A DNA stretch of 64,000 nt from CAZGRP01 sp964527995 (GTDB taxonomy: Bacteria > Zhuqueibacterota > Zhuqueibacteria > Oceanimicrobiales > CAZGRP01), in the NCBI GenBank assembly GCA_964527995.1, contig CAZGRP010000020.1:3896-67895 (forward strand). Direction: 5' to 3'. Shown here in pieces: positions 52,458-62,386 of this stretch. The translations under genes were made by a program, and so were the position numbers. Below the pieces are notes generated by a model, which saw only the letters and a list, made by a program, of their open reading frames with translations, did not search any database and was not told the DNA's origin. The number at the start of each line of letters is the position of its first letter. Positions within the stretch are counted from its first letter, which is position 1.

Positions 52458-53669
52458 ATGGAAAAGCGGTACATCGTTCTCACGGCCCTGGGCAAAGATC
52501 AGCCCTACCTCATCGCGGATATTTGCGCCGCGGTCACCGATTCCGGCCTCAACATCGTGGCCGTCGAGCAAAATGCTCTGCACGGCCTTTTTCTTATGTT
52601 CATGGTCACCGAGGTGATCGACCCGGGCGATTCCGCCGAGGAGGCCTACCGGCGTTTGCGGCACAACACCGCCTCGCTCAAGAAAGTTGAGATCAACATC
52701 GATCTGGTGGAGCCCGAGCAGGCGATGAAGGCGGTGGACAAGAATCTGCAGGTGTTCACCATCATCGGCCGCGACAAGGTGGGTATCCTCAAGGCCATCA
52801 CCAACACGCTGGCGAATTTCCGAGTCAACATCGAGCGCATGCACCACCTGGCCCACGGCGAGCTGGTGGCCCTGGAGATGCTCGTCGATGCTTCGGAGCT
52901 GCGTGACCTGCGCCTGCTGCGCGAAGTGATCCAGCAGACCTGCGATGAGGTCGGCTTCGACACCATCATCCAGCCTGATACGCCCTACCGGCAGCGCCGG
53001 CGCATGGTTGTGTTCGACATGGACAGCACCGTCATCCAGAACGAGGTGATCAACGACCTCGCCCGGGCGGGCAACGTCGGCACAGCGGTCTCCGATATCA
53101 CTCACCGGGCGATGAACGGCGAAATCGACTTCAAGGAAGCTCTGAAGGAGCGGGTCAAGCTGCTGGCCGGTTTGCCGGTGTCGATTCTCGAGGAGGTCGC
53201 CGAGGAGATGGAGCTTACGCCCGGCGCCCAGGAGCTGGTCTCGACGCTCAAGGCCATGGGTTTCAAGCTGGCGCTGGTTTCGGGCGGCTTCACGTTTTTC
53301 GCCGAGCGCCTCAAAGACCGACTGGGTTTCGATTATGTTTTCGCCAACGAGCTGGAGATCGACGGCGGCGTATTGACCGGCCGCGTGAAGGGCCGCATCA
53401 TCGACGCCGAGGCCAAGGGCGAAATCGTCAAGGAGCTGGCCCGCCGGGAAGGCCTGAGCCGGGAGGAGATCGTGGCCGTTGGGGACGGCGCCAACGACCA
53501 GATCATGCTCAAGAATGCCGGCTTCGGCATCGCCTTCAACGCCAGCAACATCCTCGCCAAAGTTGCCGACGGTCGCATCACCGATTCCAATCTGCTTGGC
53601 CTGCTCTTCTGCCTGGGCGTGACAGAACGTGCCGTGCGCGAGAGCGTGGGGGAAGGGGAACGTGGCTGA
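52458..53669 (+). CDS. serB: Phosphoserine phosphatase with two ACT domains
   Basis: 403 residues. It dephosphorylates phosphoserine in the last step of serine synthesis. Two ACT domains (about 3-85 and 93-175) precede a HAD phosphatase domain: Asp187 and Asp189 in FDMDSTV, the motif II Ser in LVSGGF, and motif III/IV VGDGANDQIML. The double-ACT layout is found in actinobacterial and some FCB SerB proteins and allows serine feedback. The ATG at 52458 is the only start compatible with the family N-terminus. It overlaps the MFS gene by 8 bases. Confidence 0.93.
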   Translation: MEKRYIVLTALGKDQPYLIADICAAVTDSGLNIVAVEQNALHGLFLMFMVTEVIDPGDSAEEAYRRLRHNTASLKKVEINIDLVEPEQAMKAVDKNLQVFTIIGRDKVGILKAITNTLANFRVNIERMHHLAHGELVALEMLVDASELRDLRLLREVIQQTCDEVGFDTIIQPDTPYRQRRRMVVFDMDSTVIQNEVINDLARAGNVGTAVSDITHRAMNGEIDFKEALKERVKLLAGLPVSILEEVAEEMELTPGAQELVSTLKAMGFKLALVSGGFTFFAERLKDRLGFDYVFANELEIDGGVLTGRVKGRIIDAEAKGEIVKELARREGLSREEIVAVGDGANDQIMLKNAGFGIAFNASNILAKVADGRITDSNLLGLLFCLGVTERAVRESVGEGERG

Positions 53670-54879
53670 GTTCCACAGGCGCAAGATCCTGCTGCTGTCG
53701 ACGGGCCACTTCATCAACGACTGCTACTCCGGTTTTCTTGCTCCTCTGCTGCCCTTGTTCATGGCCTTGCACGGGCTGTCGGTGGCCCAGGCGGGCGTCC
53801 TCGCCTCTGTGCTGTCGATGTCGACCTCACTGACCCAGCCGCTCTACGGCTATCTGGCCGACCGCAGCGGCCGCCGTCTGTTTCTGATCGTCGGCCCGGC
53901 GATCACGGCCGTATTCATGAGCTCCACCGGACTGGCGCCAACCTACGGCATTCTGGCGGCGCTCCTGGTCGTGTCAGGAGCCGGGTCCGCGTCGTTTCAT
54001 CCAACCGCAGCAGCGGCGGTCTCCTATGCCAGCGGAGAGAAAAGGGAATGGGGCATGTCGTGGTTTCTCACCGCCGGAAACTTCGGGCATGCACTGGGCC
54101 CGGTTGTGGCCTTGCCGCTGGTTCTGGCGATTGGTTTGCAGTGGCTGCCCGCGGCAGCGATCCTCGGCATCATCGTCGCTGTTCTGCTCTATTTTTATGC
54201 ACCCCCCTATCCGGTAGGCGCCTCGGTGTCCCACGGCCTTTCGGTGCGCGAGGTCGAGTCGCGCTGGCGTCCATTGACTCTGCTGTTCGTGCTCGTGGTG
54301 GTCCGTGCCTTCTTGCTGAATTCGTTCTCATCCTTCATTCCGATCTATCTGCACGACGCAGGGATGCCGTTGATGGGGGCGGGAGCATCGGTGACCCTCT
54401 TCCTCGCAGTCGGCTCGATGGGCGCACTGCTGGGCGGACGGCTCACCGCCAAGGTGGGGGCGATTCGAAGTCTGCGGCTCTCCATGTTGCTGGCGATCCC
54501 GGCGCTCTTTGGGTTCCTTCACACCTCGGGCTGGCTGCGGTTCGCCAGCCTGGCCGCTGCCGGGCTGGTGTTGTATTTCTCCTTTCCGACCAACGTCGTG
54601 CTGGCGCAGAACCTGTTTCCCGAGAAAGCAGGCACAGTGTCGGCACTGATGATCGGCGTCGGTTGGGGCACGGCGGGAGCCTTTCTCATTCCTGCCGGCC
54701 TTCTTGCCGACCGGATCGGCGTGGCGCCAGCCCTGAACATCGCCGCCGCCGCCACATTGATCGGCCTCGCAAGCGCTGTTCTGTTGCGGCAGGGGCAGCA
54801 GGCATCGGCGTCGAGGCGGCCGCTTGGTTCCGAGTTGAGGCCGCCGGTGGCTGCCTCCCCCTGGCCCGAGTCGAAGTAG
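53662..54879 (+). CDS. Fosmidomycin-resistance (Fsr)-type MFS transporter
   Basis: 405 residues from a GTG overlapping serB. Twelve transmembrane helices are predicted. The N-terminal GHFINDCYSGFLAPLLPL and the ADRSGRR loop between helices 2 and 3 match the Fsr/YfkF group of MFS efflux proteins. The natural substrate is unknown; a link to serine or amino-acid export is possible because of coupling to serB. The Shine-Dalgarno is GGGGAAGGGG. Confidence 0.85.
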   Translation: MAEFHRRKILLLSTGHFINDCYSGFLAPLLPLFMALHGLSVAQAGVLASVLSMSTSLTQPLYGYLADRSGRRLFLIVGPAITAVFMSSTGLAPTYGILAALLVVSGAGSASFHPTAAAAVSYASGEKREWGMSWFLTAGNFGHALGPVVALPLVLAIGLQWLPAAAILGIIVAVLLYFYAPPYPVGASVSHGLSVREVESRWRPLTLLFVLVVVRAFLLNSFSSFIPIYLHDAGMPLMGAGASVTLFLAVGSMGALLGGRLTAKVGAIRSLRLSMLLAIPALFGFLHTSGWLRFASLAAAGLVLYFSFPTNVVLAQNLFPEKAGTVSALMIGVGWGTAGAFLIPAGLLADRIGVAPALNIAAAATLIGLASAVLLRQGQQASASRRPLGSELRPPVAASPWPESK

Positions 54880-54992
54880 GGTGGCAGTCGTCAGGTTTTG
54901 GCCGCTGGGTTGAGTGCCGCGAGTGCCTCGAGCAGAGGATGCGGTCGGCGCTGCAAACAAGGTCTGTGAGCCTTCATCGGTAGAAAACGTCC

Positions 54993-56420
54993 ATGTCCAA
55001 GCAAAAGGCGAAAAGCCCCAACAGAGCCCATTCTGGGTTGGCAGCACTTCCGGCTGTTGACCAGCTATTGCGCCATCCCGGCGTCGAGGAACTTCTGGAG
55101 CATTATGAGCGCTCTTTTGTGCTCTCCCGGCTGCGACGCCAGGTCGACCGGGTGCGTGAGGAGCTGCGCCTCGGATCCCGCAAGCCGGCGACACGCCAGG
55201 AGCTTGCTGACACCGTTGTTCGAGCCACGGCCGAAGATGTCGCTCGCCTGATGCGGGCCAGCCTCCGGCGCGCCATCAATGCCACCGGCGTGATCCTGCA
55301 TACCGGACTGGGGCGTGCGCCCCTGCCGCCTGTCGCCCGCGAGCGGGTGTTGCAGGCGATCTCGGGATACGCCACGCTGGAGATCGATCTGGAGACAGGG
55401 AACCGCGGCGATCGCACCCGCCATGTCGAGGAACTGCTCTGTGAGCTGTCCGGTGCCGAGGCGGCCTGTGTGGTGAACAACAACGCGGCGGCGGTTTTGT
55501 TGACCTTGAATACCCTGGCGCTGGGCCGTGAGGTCATTGTGTCGCGCGGCCAGTTGATCGAGATCGGGGGGTCGTTTCGCATACCCGAGGTGATGCAGCG
55601 TAGCGGCGCGGTCATGGTCGAGGTCGGCAGCACCAACAAGACCCACCTTCGCGACTACGAAGGTGCCATCAGCGACAGCACCGCCATTCTGTTCGCGGCG
55701 CACTGGTCGAACTATCGAATTCTCGGCTTCGTGAAGGAAGTGCCGGTCGTGGAACTGGTGGAGCTGGGGCGGCGCTACGGCCTGCCGGTGGTGCACGACC
55801 TCGGCGGCGGCGTGCTCGAGGACCTGCGCCAGTGGGGGTTGCCATATGAACCGGTGGTTCGCGACGACATCGAGGCCGGGGTCGGTGTGGTGACATTCAG
55901 CGGCGACAAGGTTCTCGGCGGGCCTCAGTGTGGCGTCATCGTCGGCAGCCGGGAGCTGATTTCACAGATTCGCAGTAACCCAATGATGAGGGCGTTGCGC
56001 TGCGACAAGATGACATTCGCAGCGCTGGAGGCCACGTTGAAGCTGTTCCTGCAGCGTGGCGCCGTTCCCGCCGAGCACCCCGTGCTGCGCATGTTGACCG
56101 AGGACGTCGAAAAGGTGCGGCAACGAGCCGAACGTCTCTATCGCCAGATTCAGGAGTCGGGAGCGGCGGAGATCGAGGTGTCTCTCACTCAGAGCACCTC
56201 GCAGACCGGCAGCGGCGCTCTGCCGCTGGAGGAAATTCCAAGCTGGGCGGTGACCCTGCGATCCAGGCGTTGGTCGGCGGAACAGCTTGCAGCGCGGCTG
56301 CGGCACCTTGAGCCGCCCGTGGTCGGCTATCTCCGAGAGGAGCGTCTTCACTTAGACTGCCGCACACTGTCGGATGAGGATGTGGCGATCGTGGCTGCAG
56401 GGATCGCATCGCTGAGATAG
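54993..56420 (+). CDS. selA: L-seryl-tRNA(Sec) selenium transferase
   Basis: 475 residues. It replaces serine with selenocysteine on tRNA(Sec) using selenophosphate. The PLP lysine is Lys306 in FSGDKVLGGPQCG. The N-terminal domain (about 1-75), NATGVILHTGLGRAPL and VNNNAAAVLLTLN motifs are intact. SelB, SelD and tRNA(Sec) are not in the window. It follows serB and an MFS gene on the same strand, 113 bases away, a thematic link to serine supply. Confidence 0.94.
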   Translation: MSKQKAKSPNRAHSGLAALPAVDQLLRHPGVEELLEHYERSFVLSRLRRQVDRVREELRLGSRKPATRQELADTVVRATAEDVARLMRASLRRAINATGVILHTGLGRAPLPPVARERVLQAISGYATLEIDLETGNRGDRTRHVEELLCELSGAEAACVVNNNAAAVLLTLNTLALGREVIVSRGQLIEIGGSFRIPEVMQRSGAVMVEVGSTNKTHLRDYEGAISDSTAILFAAHWSNYRILGFVKEVPVVELVELGRRYGLPVVHDLGGGVLEDLRQWGLPYEPVVRDDIEAGVGVVTFSGDKVLGGPQCGVIVGSRELISQIRSNPMMRALRCDKMTFAALEATLKLFLQRGAVPAEHPVLRMLTEDVEKVRQRAERLYRQIQESGAAEIEVSLTQSTSQTGSGALPLEEIPSWAVTLRSRRWSAEQLAARLRHLEPPVVGYLREERLHLDCRTLSDEDVAIVAAGIASLR

Positions 56421-56597
56421 CAACGTCACAAAAGTGTCCGCTGGCATCGCTCCGATGTGGTTTTGTCTGTGCCAGCCGGAAATCAGGAAAACTGGCAATT
56501 TCGAGTAAAAGAAAACGATTGCGAGCGAATTTCCAACATAATCGCTGCTTCCGGTGCCTTTGCGCCCGCGCTTTCCGCCGTTCTCCTGTGAATTCTC

Positions 56598-56625
56598 TTG
56601 ACTTTTGATCTCTGGGGTTTATATT
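56598..56625 (+). promoter_or_regulatory. groESL promoter
   Basis: TTGACT (56598-56603), 16 bases, TATATT (56620-56625). Transcription would start near 56632, just upstream of the CIRCE element. Confidence 0.78.
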
Positions 56626-56637
56626 ACAATACGCCTT

Positions 56638-56664
56638 TTAGCGCTCGTTCGAGGTGAGTGCTAA
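56638..56664 (+). promoter_or_regulatory. CIRCE element (HrcA operator)
   Basis: TTAGCGCTC-N9-GAGTGCTAA matches the CIRCE consensus TTAGCACTC-N9-GAGTGCTAA with a single mismatch. It lies between the promoter and groES, so HrcA repression is predicted; hrcA is not in this window. Confidence 0.93.
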
Positions 56665-56705
56665 TATAAATGTTGAACCCAGGATAACCAAAGGGAGGTG
56701 TTCCC

Positions 56706-56993
56706 ATGAAGATCAAACCGTTGGCTGATCGCGTCGTGGTACGGGCGCTGGAGCCGGAGGAGAAGAAGCAGGGCGGCATTATCATCCCGGACACAGCCAA
56801 GGAGAAGCCCCAGGAAGGTGAAGTCATCGCTGTGGGGCCTGGCAAGATCACCGACAACGGCACCAAGATCGAGCCGAGTGTAAAAAAGGGAGACCGGGTG
56901 CTGTTTGGCAAATATTCCGGCACTGAAGTCAGTGTCGATGATGAGGACTACCTGATCTTGAGAGAGAGCGACATCCTCGCGGTCGTCGAGTAG
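56706..56993 (+). CDS. groES: Co-chaperonin GroES
   Basis: 95 residues, normal length. It forms the heptameric lid of GroEL. The start KIKPLADRVVVRALEPEEKK, the mobile loop GGIIIPDTAKEKPQ (about 25-38) and the C-terminal RESDILAVVE are all canonical. The ATG follows GGGAGG. It is cotranscribed with groEL from the CIRCE-regulated promoter. Confidence 0.97.
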   Translation: MKIKPLADRVVVRALEPEEKKQGGIIIPDTAKEKPQEGEVIAVGPGKITDNGTKIEPSVKKGDRVLFGKYSGTEVSVDDEDYLILRESDILAVVE

Positions 56994-57063
56994 ATGTCGC
57001 TTTTTTGTTGCCTGAAGCAGACGAATCCAACTTTGAACAGAATCCTTCAAGGAGGCTTTAGAT

Positions 57064-58683
<1,620 letters not shown>

Positions 58684-59016
58684 ATGCAACCTTAAAAGGA
58701 ACCGCTTTGAAAAGGCCGTTGGCAACCTCCAACGGCCTTTTTGTTTAGGTGAATTTCGCGGTGACCCCTCGAACCAGCCAGCCGCTTTTGGGTTGCATCT
58801 CCTCGGTGTCCTTCGTACATTGAACCGTTCAGCCCACTCTCTCCACCGCCCCGGATTTTTCTGGGAATCTGCTCGAGGTGGCAGTTGTTGATACGATGGG
58901 TGGAATCAAGGGCGGGGAGCAAGATGAGCACCGGGTGAATCGCTGCCTGAGTTCAGACGAGGACGATTTTCTCGTTTCAAGACTCAGGCTTCCGCAAAGC
59001 CGGAAGAGGAGATGCC
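58684..59016. other. Intergenic region after groEL
   Basis: 333 bases. It contains the groEL terminator (58711-58746) and a weak promoter-like pair TTGCAT (58793-58798) and TACATT (58816-58821) with a 17-base spacer that could serve the next gene. No other gene or RNA is visible. Confidence 0.6.
58711..58746 (+). terminator. Intrinsic terminator of groESL
   Basis: Perfect 12-bp stem AAAGGCCGTTGG (58711-58722) / CCAACGGCCTTT (58729-58740), 6-base loop, then TTGTTT. Confidence 0.93.
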
Positions 59017-59709
59017 ATGAGAGCCGCTCGTAACTGCCTGGCAGGACTGACCGTCCTGTTCACGATTTCCGCCTTGGGATTGGGCCTGGCCGTGTCCCAA
59101 CAGATCACGGGCACCCCGTCTGACACCCTGGGGTACAAGACGGTGCCGGCCAAGAAGGGGGAACACTGCTTGATCTGTGGCATGGAGCTGACCGACAACG
59201 ACATCGTTCTGATCTATCGCGGTCGCAGGGTGCCGTTGAAGCGTGCCATGGTCGAGCAATTCGTACGTGATCCCGGGCGCTACTTTTTCAAACTCGAGCC
59301 GCGGTCGGTGCTTTTTGACGAGAATGCGGTAGTGCGGTCCGCTCTGCAGCGCGGCTGGCTGATCGTTGGCTCTCTTGTGGTGACGAGTCTCCTTTTTGCC
59401 GGTCTCACGGCTCAGAAGGCGGTCCGCAAGGGGCTGGCTCCGGCGCCGTGGTTCTTCGTCGGCCTGGCGGGGAACGCTTTCGGCTTCCTGGCGATCCTCT
59501 TCGTAAAGCCCGTGCCTGGAGCGATGGCGCCGGCTGGCTGGGCCAAGGCGCCGGTCACGACGGAGCCGACTCACTGCCCCACCTGTGGCGCCGAGATTCA
59601 TCCTTCTGCGCGCAAGTGTCCTTTTTGCGGAAAGGACGTTCTCCCCGAAATCGCCTCTGAAGTTGAACGTGTCGGGCTGCGGGGTCGAACTGATTCGCCG
59701 CGTTCGTAG
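59017..59709 (+). CDS. Two-TM protein with Cys-rich metal-binding motif and zinc ribbon
   Basis: 230 residues. A signal-like hydrophobic stretch at 10-27 precedes an extracytoplasmic region with Cys51-x2-Cys54 (CLICGMEL), which resembles heavy-metal-binding or YHS-like motifs, and a conserved-looking VLIYRGRRVPLKR segment. Two membrane helices (about 113-133 and 145-164) lead to a cytosolic zinc ribbon with Cys187, Cys190, Cys201 and Cys204. I do not recognise a named family. It precedes the oxidoreductase fusion by 63 bases, so the two may work together in metal or redox sensing. Confidence 0.7.
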   Translation: MRAARNCLAGLTVLFTISALGLGLAVSQQITGTPSDTLGYKTVPAKKGEHCLICGMELTDNDIVLIYRGRRVPLKRAMVEQFVRDPGRYFFKLEPRSVLFDENAVVRSALQRGWLIVGSLVVTSLLFAGLTAQKAVRKGLAPAPWFFVGLAGNAFGFLAILFVKPVPGAMAPAGWAKAPVTTEPTHCPTCGAEIHPSARKCPFCGKDVLPEIASEVERVGLRGRTDSPRS

Positions 59710-59772
59710 GAGGCTTGAAATCTCCCGTCCCATCAAGTCGCTGGCAAACCCAGAACCCAAACAGGTAGAACG

Positions 59773-62088
59773 ATGAGTCTGCTGACGAAGGTGGAATCGA
59801 AGGCCAAAGCGATTCTAAGCTCCGGTAGTGGGGAGGCACAACGACCCCGCCTCTCCAAGCATCGTGAGAGCAATGTCCCTGGACTGTTTGTTATCGGCGA
59901 CCTGGCTGGTGCCCCCGTGATCAAGATGGCCATGGCCCAGGGCCAGGAGATCATTGATCATATCTCAGCGCTACCGGACGCGGTCGGCGGTGATCCGGAC
60001 GTTTATGACGTGCTCGTCGTCGGCGCCGGCGCCGCTGGTCTGAATGCCGCCCTGGCAGCACGAGACAAAGGGATGTCGTGTCTCGTCCTCGAAAAGGAAA
60101 AGATCGCCAATACCATCGAAAATTTTCCAGAGGGCAAGTGGGTCTACGCCGAGCCGGATCAGGTGCCCCCCAAAGGCAAGCTGTGGTTGGATGGAGCCAC
60201 CAAAGAGGATTTGATCGCCCGCTGGCACCAGATTGTCGAGGAGAACCATCTCGACCTTCGCACCAACGAACCGCTCGTTGCCGTCGAGCGCCGCAGCAAC
60301 GGCATCTTCGAGGCCAAGACACCGAAAGGTAGCTACCTGGCGCGGCGCATCGTTTTGTCAACCGGACAGAGAGGGACTCCCCGCAAACTCGGCGTTCCCG
60401 GTGAGGACCAGAGACGTATCTATCACCGGCTGTATAGCCCCAAGAAGTACCGCGATGAGAACATCCTGGTTGTCGGCGGAGGCAACAGTGCGGTGGAGGC
60501 TGCGGTCACGCTGTCAAAGCAGAACAGGGTCATTCTTTCTTATCGCGGCAGTGAGTTCAGGCGTGTGTTCAAGGACAACGAGCAGCAACTGAACGAGAGG
60601 ATCGCTGCCGGCGCGGTCGAGCCGGTGCTGAACTCGCAGGTCGTTGAATTCAGCCAGAAGGAGGCGGTCTTGCGGATCGACCGCGGCGGGCATGAAGAGA
60701 CGCGCAGAGTGTCTTTCGATCATGCTTTCGTGCTGATCGGCGCCGACGCCCCGGTGCGGTTCCTGAAATCTCTCGGAATCCGGATGGAGAACGAGTGGAC
60801 CGGCAGCCTTTTTCGTGGTGCCCTGCTGGCGCTGTTGACCCTCTTCGGCATGTGGCTCCTGGGCGGCAAGGCGGTTCTGGGGCCGTTGAATCTTTCAGGC
60901 TTCGTGCCAGGGTGGGTCGGAGCCTTACTTGCGCTCGGTTCTGTTGGCCTCCTGCTTCGTCTCGGTGTCGGCGGCGACCGGTTTGCCTGGCTTGGCTTCT
61001 CCTTCGTTGTATGGTACAGCATCTATGGCATCAAGGTTGGGCAAGGTCAGGAGTTTTGGCCCTATCGTGACTGGGGATACAAAGCGATGTCATTTCTGGA
61101 TCGGCCGTGGTCGTTCTGGTACACGGTGCTGTACACCGTCGTGATGACGCTCTTCGGAATTCAGGCCTTGAAACGCTGGGGTCTGGATCGAAAGGACCGG
61201 TTTCAGATTTGGCGTTACGTCTCCCTGCTTAGCTTTCAGTGGATATTCTTCTTTATCATCCCCGAGTTCTTGTTTCAGTGGGCCGTGAAATATCAGTGGG
61301 TGGGGCAGAAACTTGCCAGCGACCCAGCCTTTGCAGAACAGGCCTGGCGAAGCTATGGCCTCGTTTATGCATGGCCGTTGTTTTTCTATACTTTTTTCTA
61401 TAATCCTCACTGGATATGGGTCCTGTGGGGTGTGATGCTCACCCTCGTGCTGATACCGATTTTCGTAATTTTTCATGGCAAGCGCTACTGTTCCTGGATC
61501 TGCGGCTGCGGTGGCCTGGCCGAAACCTTTGGTGATCGCTGGCGGCACCTGGCGCCGAAGGGCAAAACCTCCATAAAGTGGGAGTGGATGAACACCGCGG
61601 TTTTCGTTTTCGCCATAGCCATCACCGGGTTGATGCTGATTCGAGGCATCTATCACGCTATCACGGGTACCGCATCGGTTGGCGTTCAGCTCTATAGGAT
61701 CCTTGCAGATGTCTGGCTCGTCGGCATCTTGCCTGTCACGCTCTATCCCTTCCTGGGCGGGAAAGTATGGTGCCGGTACTGGTGTCCGCTTGCAAAGATG
61801 ATGCATATCTTTTCGAAGTTCTATACCAAAGCAGGGGTCAGCAAATTCAAGATCACGGCAAATGACAAATGCATCGCCTGCTATGAGTGCACGCGCAACT
61901 GTCAGGTGGGCATCGACGTGATGAGCTATGCATTGAAGCAGGAAGTACTTGATAACGAGAACAGTAGCTGCATCGGCTGCGGGATTTGCGTCACCGTTTG
62001 TCCGATGGATACACTCAAGTTCGGAGACCAGCCCAAAGTCGTGATCCCTTCGCAGGAAGTGAAACTGAAAGAGATGGCTATGGGCTGA
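59773..62088 (+). CDS. FAD/NAD(P) oxidoreductase fused to NapH/NosR-like 4Fe-4S membrane module
   Basis: 771 residues. Residues 30-65 hold a VPGLFVIGDLAGAP motif, normally the C-terminal FAD-site GD motif of thioredoxin-reductase-type enzymes, but here placed before the Rossmann start. GAGAAGL (84-90) binds FAD and GGGNSA (235-240) binds NAD(P)H. No CxxC redox pair is seen. From about 345 on there are six or more membrane helices with RYCSWICGCGGLAET and VWCRYWCPL motifs of NapH/CcoG-like proteins, then two ferredoxin motifs starting at Cys700 and Cys733. It should pass electrons from NAD(P)H through FAD and Fe-S clusters to or across the membrane. Confidence 0.82.
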   Translation: MSLLTKVESKAKAILSSGSGEAQRPRLSKHRESNVPGLFVIGDLAGAPVIKMAMAQGQEIIDHISALPDAVGGDPDVYDVLVVGAGAAGLNAALAARDKGMSCLVLEKEKIANTIENFPEGKWVYAEPDQVPPKGKLWLDGATKEDLIARWHQIVEENHLDLRTNEPLVAVERRSNGIFEAKTPKGSYLARRIVLSTGQRGTPRKLGVPGEDQRRIYHRLYSPKKYRDENILVVGGGNSAVEAAVTLSKQNRVILSYRGSEFRRVFKDNEQQLNERIAAGAVEPVLNSQVVEFSQKEAVLRIDRGGHEETRRVSFDHAFVLIGADAPVRFLKSLGIRMENEWTGSLFRGALLALLTLFGMWLLGGKAVLGPLNLSGFVPGWVGALLALGSVGLLLRLGVGGDRFAWLGFSFVVWYSIYGIKVGQGQEFWPYRDWGYKAMSFLDRPWSFWYTVLYTVVMTLFGIQALKRWGLDRKDRFQIWRYVSLLSFQWIFFFIIPEFLFQWAVKYQWVGQKLASDPAFAEQAWRSYGLVYAWPLFFYTFFYNPHWIWVLWGVMLTLVLIPIFVIFHGKRYCSWICGCGGLAETFGDRWRHLAPKGKTSIKWEWMNTAVFVFAIAITGLMLIRGIYHAITGTASVGVQLYRILADVWLVGILPVTLYPFLGGKVWCRYWCPLAKMMHIFSKFYTKAGVSKFKITANDKCIACYECTRNCQVGIDVMSYALKQEVLDNENSSCIGCGICVTVCPMDTLKFGDQPKVVIPSQEVKLKEMAMG

Positions 62089-62386
62089 GAATCTCCACCT
62101 CACCGTTTGCGCTGCAGGATCAGCTTGCAGCGACGCCGCGTGCATCTCTCGTCGATTGTGAGATTTCCCCTGCCCGCGAAAACGCGCGCTTTCCATCGGA
62201 ACCTACCTTCCTCAAGGCCGGACCGAAGTACGTCCAAGGTTCATCGTTTCGTTGCTATGTTGCCTGTCGAGGCCCTCGGCTGTCTTGCGCGGCGGGGGTT
62301 TCCTTGTCAAATTTGTTCTTGACTTTGCGGGGTGTGGGACTTACATTTGTTTGAATTTCAATAGCATGCGATGCCTTGGAGTTGCT
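62089..62386. other. Intergenic region before the DAK2-DegV gene
   Basis: 298 bases with no ORF of note; only the promoter at 62319-62347 is recognisable. Confidence 0.55.
62319..62347 (+). promoter_or_regulatory. Promoter of the DAK2-DegV gene
   Basis: TTGACT (62319-62324), 17 bases, TACATT (62342-62347), extended to TACATTTG. An in-frame ATG at 62366 is 18 bases and the TTG at 62387 is 39 bases downstream. Confidence 0.68.

Noticed and set aside
52404..53717. 437-residue minus-strand frame opposite serB
   Set aside because: serB has complete HAD and ACT motifs on the plus strand; the antisense frame has none.
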